Of a DNA stretch of 19,524 bases, positions 14,519 through 19,524 are shown piece by piece. Each line of letters opens with the position of its first letter. The first letter of the stretch is position 1. The notes under the pieces were generated by a model. It had not been told where the DNA came from, ran no database searches, and was given only the letters and a program-made list of their open reading frames with translations. The position numbers and the translations under genes are program-made. Origin of the DNA: an uncultured Blautia sp. (GTDB lineage: Bacteria; Bacillota; Clostridia; Lachnospirales; Lachnospiraceae); contig CABSEJ010000046.1 in the NCBI GenBank assembly GCA_902476765.1, positions 1-19,524 on the forward strand, in the 5' to 3' direction.

Positions 14519-15760
14519 TTAAATTTTTCCGTATATATTTCCGGGAACCCGGGCCTTTATCTGGATTCCCTCCGGGGTATATTCTTCTTCCAGAAGCTGT
14601 CCGTATTTCCGTATGAATTGAATCTTTCCTGCCTCCTGATAGCCGTAAATCCGTTCCACATAAATCTGATTTTCTGAAAGAATTCTCTCCATGACCTTCT
14701 GGAATTCATCCAGTCCCAGTCCTGTTTTCGCAGAAATCTTCAAGGTATAATCCGCCTGGAAATCCCGGAGAATCTCCTCTCCTTCCGCTTTATCCTGCTT
14801 GTTAAACAGAGTTACAAACCTTTTATTTTCCACGCCTAATTCCTTCAGCGTTTCATACACCACATGCATCTGCTGCTCTCTTTGTGGGTTGGATGAATCC
14901 ACTACATGAAGGATAATATCCGCATATTTAGCCTCCTCAAGGGTACTTTTAAAGGCTTCTATCAGATGATGAGGAAGCTTGCGGATAAAGCCTACGGTAT
15001 CTGTAAGATACATCCTTTGCCCGTCAGGCAGCTCCAACAGTCTGGTGGTAGGATCCAGAGTGGCAAAAAGCTTGTCCTCCTGCAGCACGCCTGCATTTGT
15101 AAGTGCATTCAAAAGAGTGGATTTTCCGGCATTTGTGTAGCCTACAATAGCAGCCGTCATAATGTAATCCTTCTTCCTGCCTTCTCTTAACAGCTCTCTG
15201 TGGCGTTTTACCTGTTCTAATTCTCTTTTCAGCTGGGAAATCCTTTCCTTTATCCGTCTTCTGTCTACCTCCAGCTTTTTCTCTCCCGGACCTCTGGTGC
15301 CGATTCCTCCTCCCAGCCTGGAAAGAGAGGTTCCCATTCCTGTAAGCCGGGCTGCACGGTACCGGAGCTGGGCCAGTTCCACCTGAATCTTACCTTCGCT
15401 GGTCTTTGCTCTGGAGGCAAAAATATCCAAAATCACCACAGTCCTGTCCATGACCTTGCACTCCAGCTCCTGCTCCAGATTATTCATCTGGGAGGGGGAT
15501 AATTCATCGTCACAGACAATACCTGTAGCATCCCAGGCCCTTATGGCCATCCGGATTCCCTCCAGCTTTCCGGTGCCTACATAATAACCGGGATGGATTC
15601 CCTCCCGGTTCTGGACAATCATTCCCACAGTCTGGGCTCCGGCCGTCTTTACCAGCTCTCCCAGTTCCTCCAGGGACTGGTATACCTCTTCGTCTCCCCC
15701 GGCAGAAACTCCCACCAGCAAAAGCCGTTCTGTCTCCTCCTTTAATTCGTATAATTCCAT
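14519..15760 (-). CDS. hflX: GTPase HflX, ribosome-associated
   Basis: A 413-residue protein with the HflX layout. The N-terminal nucleotide-binding-like domain (1-about 165) carries GYYVGTGKLEGI, DDELSPSQ and the glycine-rich RLGGGIGTRGPGEKKLE near 148-164. A coiled-coil linker (about 165-198) follows. The GTPase domain has GYTNAGKST at 207-215 (G1), DTVGF at 254-258 (G3), NKQD (G4) and ISAKTG (G5). HflX binds the 50S subunit and in several bacteria splits stalled or hibernating ribosomes under stress. The ATG has AGGAG seven bases upstream. It stands alone between two terminators. Its promoter is not clear; a weak TTCCAT-17-TATTTT pair lies at about 15864-15892. Confidence 0.95.
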   Translation of the reverse strand: MELYELKEETERLLLVGVSAGGDEEVYQSLEELGELVKTAGAQTVGMIVQNREGIHPGYYVGTGKLEGIRMAIRAWDATGIVCDDELSPSQMNNLEQELECKVMDRTVVILDIFASRAKTSEGKIQVELAQLRYRAARLTGMGTSLSRLGGGIGTRGPGEKKLEVDRRRIKERISQLKRELEQVKRHRELLREGRKKDYIMTAAIVGYTNAGKSTLLNALTNAGVLQEDKLFATLDPTTRLLELPDGQRMYLTDTVGFIRKLPHHLIEAFKSTLEEAKYADIILHVVDSSNPQREQQMHVVYETLKELGVENKRFVTLFNKQDKAEGEEILRDFQADYTLKISAKTGLGLDEFQKVMERILSENQIYVERIYGYQEAGKIQFIRKYGQLLEEEYTPEGIQIKARVPGNIYGKI

Positions 15761-15793
15761 ATAAATCTCCTGTTTTTCTATGATTTTACTTAA

Positions 15794-15842
15794 CTGAAAA
15801 CGGCATGCAGGACAGTGGTCTTTCCTCTGTCCCGCATGCCGT
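15794..15842 (-). terminator. terminator after the TPR lipoprotein gene
   Basis: On the minus strand ACGGCATGC-G-GGACAG pairs with CTGTCC-T-GCATGCCGT around an 11-nt loop (15842-15800), with one mismatch. It is followed by TTTTCAG. It lies 79 nt past the stop of the TPR gene and just ahead of hflX. The T-run is short, so efficiency may be moderate. Confidence 0.65.
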
Positions 15843-15920
15843 CTCTATGGTTCCGGTTCTGCAAAAATACCCTTTGTCATCTAAGCATGGAACTTATAAT
15901 TTTCTGACCCTGATATTATT

Positions 15921-16955
15921 TTATCTGGTTTCCAGAAAATAATTCTCCCGGACAGCCTCTTCATCTCCCGGATAAGCTTCCAGATAAGCGGCCATTTTCT
16001 CCTTAGCTGCAGCGAAATCTCCCTGTCGCTCATAAAGGACAATTTGGTTAAAAAGAAGTACCTGTGTCTCCTCCTTATCCTCTTCCTTCAATCCTTTTTC
16101 AATATAGGAATGGGCACTGTCATAGTCCTCCTCCAAAATGGAGCAATAGGCCAGACCATTATAGCCTGCTGCCTTCTGCCCCTCTATGTCCAAGCATTTC
16201 TGATATTGCTGGGCAGCGTTTTCTTTATCTCCTGCTGCCAGATATACCTTTCCCAAGTAGGGGCCTGCATCCTCCCATTCCTTATCCAAAGCTTTTTTCA
16301 GTTCCTTTTCTGCTTTTGTATACTCCGCCAGGTAAAAATACACCCGTCCCCTGTTATAATAATCTTCCCCGGTCTTGGGAGAGATTTCCAGAGCATCCTC
16401 CAGGTATTCCACTCCGTCGGCATTTAAATCACATTCCCGGTAGATTCTGTAAACATCCAGATAATCCTGGTAATCCCTGGAGCCGGAAATCACCTTTCCG
16501 AAGTTTGTGTCTGCCTGTTTGTACTGGCCCAAATGAAGATAGGCGCTGCCTCTGAGAAAATAGCCGTCCTTTTCCTTAGACTCCTTCAACAGCTGGTCAC
16601 AGGTCTCAATACAGCCCTCATAGTCGCCCTGGTGATACTGAGCATCTGCCAAGTAGAGGCGCAAATCCCTGTCCATGGCTTTATCTGACTTGGAAATCAG
16701 GGAAAGGGCGGTCTCAAAAGCCTCCTGAGCCTTGTCAAACACGCCCTGACTGCTCCAGCAAACGCCGATTCCTCTCCAGGATTCGGCTCCCTTCTCCCCT
16801 TCCTGGACAGCATCCTGGAAGTTTTCAATAGCCTCTGTGTAATTTTCTTTTTCTAAATTCTCTCTGCCAAGCTCATAAGCTGTGGGACTGTCCTTTTTGC
16901 AGCCTCCCAACAGACACAGCAGAATACCTGCTGCCACAAGGATTCCCTTCTTCAC
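15921..16955 (-). CDS. TPR-repeat lipoprotein
   Basis: A 344-residue predicted lipoprotein: basic start, hydrophobic stretch to LLGGC with the lipidated Cys at 19. The mature protein is a chain of about eight tetratricopeptide repeats, visible from the recurring pattern of small and aromatic residues (YTEAIENFQDAV, FDKAQEAFETAL, YEGCIETCDQLL, YKQADTNFGKVI, YTKAEKELKKAL, YDSAHSYIEKGL). TPR arrays are protein-binding scaffolds; no enzyme motif is present. It starts with GTG, with GGAG eight bases ahead, only 17 nt after glmM, so the two are almost certainly co-transcribed. A link to envelope assembly is suggested by this neighbour and the surface location, but is inference. Confidence 0.85.
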   Translation of the reverse strand: MKKGILVAAGILLCLLGGCKKDSPTAYELGRENLEKENYTEAIENFQDAVQEGEKGAESWRGIGVCWSSQGVFDKAQEAFETALSLISKSDKAMDRDLRLYLADAQYHQGDYEGCIETCDQLLKESKEKDGYFLRGSAYLHLGQYKQADTNFGKVISGSRDYQDYLDVYRIYRECDLNADGVEYLEDALEISPKTGEDYYNRGRVYFYLAEYTKAEKELKKALDKEWEDAGPYLGKVYLAAGDKENAAQQYQKCLDIEGQKAAGYNGLAYCSILEEDYDSAHSYIEKGLKEEDKEETQVLLFNQIVLYERQGDFAAAKEKMAAYLEAYPGDEEAVRENYFLETR

Positions 16956-16972
16956 CTGTACATCTCCGTTTC

Positions 16973-18319
16973 TTACTGGGCGATAAGGTTCTCAAAGCGC
17001 ATAGCATCAATCACCCGCTCCACATATTTCTCGCAGATTTCATCCGTGGCAGCTTCCACCATAACACGAATCACAGGCTCTGTACCGCTTTCCCGAACCA
17101 GAATCCTTCCGTCGCTTCCCAGCTCCCGGGCCGCCGTCTCAACGGCTTCTACAACCTTTGGATTCTCTTTCGCCTCTTTCTTGTCATATACTCTTACATT
17201 CTTCAGCACCTGAGGATAGATCTTCACTTCTCTGATAAGGGTGCTTAAAGGAAGCTTCTTCTCAATCATAACTTCCATAACCTTCAAAGAGGTCAGTATA
17301 CCGTCTCCTGTGGTGGCATGTTTGGAAAAAATAATATGTCCGGACTGCTCTCCGCCTATGGAGTGTCCGTTTGCCATCATATTTTCACACACATATTTAT
17401 CGCCCACTGCTGTCTGCTCATAGCGGATACCTTCCCTGTCGCAGGCCTTATAAAGCCCCAGATTAGACATAACCGTAGTGACAATAGTATTGTTGTTCAG
17501 CTTTCCGCATTCCTGCATATATTTTCCGCAGATATACATAATCAAATCGCCGTTTACTTCCTGTCCCTTATCATCCACCGCAATACACCTGTCAGCATCT
17601 CCGTCATAGGCAAAGCCCACATCCAGATGGTTTTCCATTACAAATTTCTTCAATTCACCGATATGGGTGGAACCGCAGTTAGTGTTGATATTGGTACCAT
17701 CCGGCTCATTATGAATCACATATGTCTTTGCTCCTAAAGCATCAAACACACTTTTTGCAATAGCGGAAGCGCTGCCGTTGGCGCAGTCCAGACCTACTCT
17801 CATATTCTTAAAGGCACGGGTTGGTATAGAAATCAAATATCCGATATAACGGTTTCTTCCTGCAGAGAAATCCACGGTGCGGCCAATATCCTCTCTCTTA
17901 GCCAGGGGCAGCTCCGGTATCTTTCCGTCAATATAAGCTTCTATCTGCTCTTCCACAGAAGCCTCCATTTTCTGTCCGTTTCCGTTGATAATCTTAATAC
18001 CATTGTCATAGAAAGGATTATGGCTTGCGGAAATCATAATACCACAGTCAAAATTCTCTGTGCGTACCACATAGGAAACGCTGGGGGTTGTCGTCACATG
18101 GAGAAGGTATACATCTGCCCCGGAGGCTGTCAGTCCTGCTACAAGAGAATACTCAAACATATAGCTGCTTCTTCTTGTATCCTTACCAATCACAATCTGG
18201 GCCTTATGCTCCTGTCCGAAATACCAGCCCAGGAAACGGCCTACCTTAAAGGCATGCTCTACTGTCAGATTCACATTTGCTTCTCCACGAAAGCCGTCGG
18301 TTCCAAAATATTTTCCCAT
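16973..18319 (-). CDS. glmM: phosphoglucosamine mutase
   Basis: A 448-residue enzyme that converts glucosamine-6-phosphate to glucosamine-1-phosphate, the step before UDP-GlcNAc and peptidoglycan synthesis. It starts MGKYFGTDGFRG. The catalytic phosphoserine is Ser99 in ISASHNPFYDNG, the Mg-binding loop is DGDADR at 239-244, the sugar-binding loop is GGEQSGH at 322-328 and the phosphate-binding loop is RESGTEPVIRVMVE near the C-terminus. These match GlmM rather than PgcA-type phosphomannomutases. I place the start at 18319 (AAGGAGC, five to six bases spacing). An upstream in-frame ATG at 18343 would add eight residues without a good site. A probable promoter lies at 18380-18408. Confidence 0.96.
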   Translation of the reverse strand: MGKYFGTDGFRGEANVNLTVEHAFKVGRFLGWYFGQEHKAQIVIGKDTRRSSYMFEYSLVAGLTASGADVYLLHVTTTPSVSYVVRTENFDCGIMISASHNPFYDNGIKIINGNGQKMEASVEEQIEAYIDGKIPELPLAKREDIGRTVDFSAGRNRYIGYLISIPTRAFKNMRVGLDCANGSASAIAKSVFDALGAKTYVIHNEPDGTNINTNCGSTHIGELKKFVMENHLDVGFAYDGDADRCIAVDDKGQEVNGDLIMYICGKYMQECGKLNNNTIVTTVMSNLGLYKACDREGIRYEQTAVGDKYVCENMMANGHSIGGEQSGHIIFSKHATTGDGILTSLKVMEVMIEKKLPLSTLIREVKIYPQVLKNVRVYDKKEAKENPKVVEAVETAARELGSDGRILVRESGTEPVIRVMVEAATDEICEKYVERVIDAMRFENLIAQ

Positions 18320-18379
18320 AATTAGCTCCTTTTCTTTATACAATCATTCTCTTTTTTTGTCTTTTTTACTACCTATAAT

Positions 18380-18408
18380 AAAATACCACAAACTGAGAAA
18401 TTTGTCAT
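18380..18408 (-). promoter_or_regulatory. probable glmM promoter
   Basis: On the minus strand ATGACA (18408-18403), 17 bp, then TATTTT (18385-18380), in the 94-nt gap after the nucleotidyltransferase stop. The -35 is good and the -10 only fair. The leader that follows is rich in A-tracts. Confidence 0.4.
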
Positions 18409-18413
18409 CTGTA

Positions 18414-19337
18414 TTATGAAAAGAGCTGCTCTTTATATACGCCTTTTTCCGTCAAATCCCGGAAGGCTTCCATAACTTTTTCCTTGTCCTCCTGATAAGT
18501 AACCCCAAACCAGGTATCGTGGGTTTTCAGCACAGATACCTTTGCCTTACCTTCCTGAATCAACTGGTCAACTACTGCCGGAAGCAGGTATTCCTTCTTC
18601 AGATTTCCCGGCTCTACTCCCTTTAAAAATTCAGTAAAGCCCTGCTCCAGAACCTGGAGAAATTCCGGCGTCAGCCCCCACATATTCATGGAAACCAGGG
18701 TCTGGGAATCCAAATATGCTCTCTCTCCTGTTTCTTCATCGACTGCTGCCGGTCCCTGAGAAGTTTTCTGTATATTATAAGTTTCTGTGATACCAATCAG
18801 GTCCTTATTTTCATCTAAGGCACAAACTCCTCTGGTGACGCCGCCGTTATCGCTGAGGGTATTTTCCAGAATAAATCCTGCCATGCAAATGTCCATTTTG
18901 CCAGTATTTTCTCTCTCCTCCACCAGATAATCATGAAGCTTTACAAAGGCTTCCTTTCCGTAATAGTCATCTGCATTGATAACCACAAAAGGTTCTGAAA
19001 TTGCCTTTTTTGCAGCCAGAACCGCCTGTCCGGTTCCCCAGGGTTTAGTTCGCTCTGCAGGACAGGTAAAGCCTTCCGGAAGGTCCTTTAAGTCCTGGAA
19101 TACATACTCTACCTCCGTAATCTTCTCGATACGGTTTCCGATGATTTCCCGGAATTCTTTCTCAATGTCCCTGCGGATGATAAATACCACCTTATTGAAA
19201 CCAGCCTCCAGAGCGTCATGGATGGAATAATCCATGATAATTTCTCCTCCCGGTCCAACCTTAGCCAACTGTTTGATTCCTTTTCCGAAGCGGCTTCCGA
19301 TACCTGCCGCCATTATCACTAACGCTGTTTTTTTCAT
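18414..19337 (-). CDS. sugar-phosphate nucleotidyltransferase family protein
   Basis: A 307-residue protein with the GT-A type nucleotidyltransferase fold. The start is KTALVIMAAGIGSRFGKGIKQ (residues 3-23), a variant of the G-x-G-x-R signature with Lys22-Gln23. Also seen are KPWGTGQAVLAAKK at 98-111 and the metal site INADDYYG at 120-127. Enzymes of this kind join a sugar or polyol phosphate to a nucleotide and release pyrophosphate. The nearest recognisable type is glucose-1-phosphate nucleotidylyltransferase, but the 307-residue form with DDYYG is a separate clostridial group, and I cannot name the substrate. A polysaccharide or cell-surface role is likely. It has its own promoter at 19434-19462 and a leader of about 90 nt. 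Confidence 0.75.
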   Translation of the reverse strand: MKKTALVIMAAGIGSRFGKGIKQLAKVGPGGEIIMDYSIHDALEAGFNKVVFIIRRDIEKEFREIIGNRIEKITEVEYVFQDLKDLPEGFTCPAERTKPWGTGQAVLAAKKAISEPFVVINADDYYGKEAFVKLHDYLVEERENTGKMDICMAGFILENTLSDNGGVTRGVCALDENKDLIGITETYNIQKTSQGPAAVDEETGERAYLDSQTLVSMNMWGLTPEFLQVLEQGFTEFLKGVEPGNLKKEYLLPAVVDQLIQEGKAKVSVLKTHDTWFGVTYQEDKEKVMEAFRDLTEKGVYKEQLFS

Positions 19338-19433
19338 ATCCTATGCTTCTCCTGTCGTACAGATTCCTTTTTGTTTCCGCCCAAGGCCGCCCCTTTCTGT
19401 GAAAGGTAAGGCTTCAGGCTATTCAGTGTCCTT

Positions 19434-19462
19434 AATATACTATAAAACAACGGAAAATTCAA
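19434..19462 (-). promoter_or_regulatory. promoter of the nucleotidyltransferase gene
   Basis: On the minus strand TTGAAT (19462-19457), 17 bp, TATATT (19439-19434). The transcript would start near 19427, leaving a ~90-nt leader that contains a small hairpin (CCTTTC/GAAAGG, 19392-19406). Confidence 0.65.
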
Positions 19463-19473
19463 CTGACAACCAA

Positions 19474-19504
19474 GAATAAAAAGAATCCTGCTTTACAGGA
19501 TTCT
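19474..19504 (-). terminator. terminator of a minus-strand gene beyond the right edge
   Basis: On the minus strand AGAATCCTG pairs perfectly with CAGGATTCT (19504-19482) around a 5-nt loop, followed by TTTTATTCTTGG. It must serve a gene that lies beyond the right edge. It ends just upstream of the nucleotidyltransferase promoter. Confidence 0.8.
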
Positions 19505-19517
19505 CCGCCTGCGGCGG
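19505..19517. repeat. GC-rich palindrome at the right edge
   Basis: CCGCC-TGC-GGCGG is a 5-bp perfect inverted repeat, much richer in GC than its surroundings, abutting the terminator hairpin. It could extend that hairpin region or be part of a dispersed intergenic repeat. The window ends seven bases later, so this cannot be decided here. Confidence 0.4.
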
Positions 19518-19524
19518 GTCGCTT

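Noticed and set aside
1..19524. CRISPR array, IS element, prophage, tRNA or toxin-antitoxin pair
   Set aside because: No spaced direct repeats, transposase or integrase motifs, cloverleaf sequences or small toxin-antitoxin gene pairs were recognisable on either strand.

Overview
This window looks like chromosomal housekeeping DNA from a Gram-positive Firmicute, most likely a Lachnospiraceae (Clostridium cluster XIVa) gut anaerobe. The evidence is the protein style (lipoprotein signals, a GerMN protein, a PhoB/WalR-type two-component system), moderate GC with AGGAGG-type ribosome binding sites, and the comEA...comEC-holA-rpsT order shared with Bacillus and clostridia. I see no prophage, IS element, CRISPR array, tRNA or rRNA. 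Nearly all genes are on the minus strand; the exceptions are the rpsT tail at the left edge and argG.

Left block (1-7490): the 3' end of rpsT (+) converges on holA (-), with a bidirectional terminator between them. Reading leftwards from a good promoter at 7458-7486 there is one long gene train: comEA-like helix-hairpin-helix lipoprotein, OmpR-family response regulator, sensor histidine kinase, GerMN lipoprotein, comEC and holA. It resembles the classical com late operon, but comEB is missing and a two-component system plus a GerMN lipoprotein sit between comEA and comEC. A hairpin with a T-rich tail lies between the regulator and kinase genes.

Middle block (7690-14510): a small YdcZ/DUF606 membrane protein, then the arginine genes argC-argJ-argB-argD (acetyl-cycle ornithine synthesis) on the minus strand. 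argG (argininosuccinate synthase) is on the plus strand, divergent from argC. The ~430-bp argC/argG intergenic region carries two face-to-face promoters, both with TTGCAT -35 boxes and 17-bp spacers. A nearly perfect ArgR/AhrC operator covers the argC -10, and a half-matching copy covers the argG -35. The ~200-nt argC leader contains a 35-codon open frame with six Arg codons. In this sequence argG is broken by a net 5-nt loss near 13513, so arginine synthesis would stop at citrulline unless the lesion is a sequence error or is complemented.

Right block (14519-19524): hflX (ribosome-associated GTPase), a TPR lipoprotein directly downstream of glmM (phosphoglucosamine mutase, cell-wall precursor synthesis), and a sugar-phosphate nucleotidyltransferase with its own promoter. 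The window ends in a terminator hairpin, for a minus-strand gene outside the window, next to a GC-rich palindrome.

The most interesting points are the argG frameshift, the arginine operator/leader arrangement, and the competence operon interrupted by a two-component system. I did not find a convincing wholly new system; most of the window is conserved core genome.
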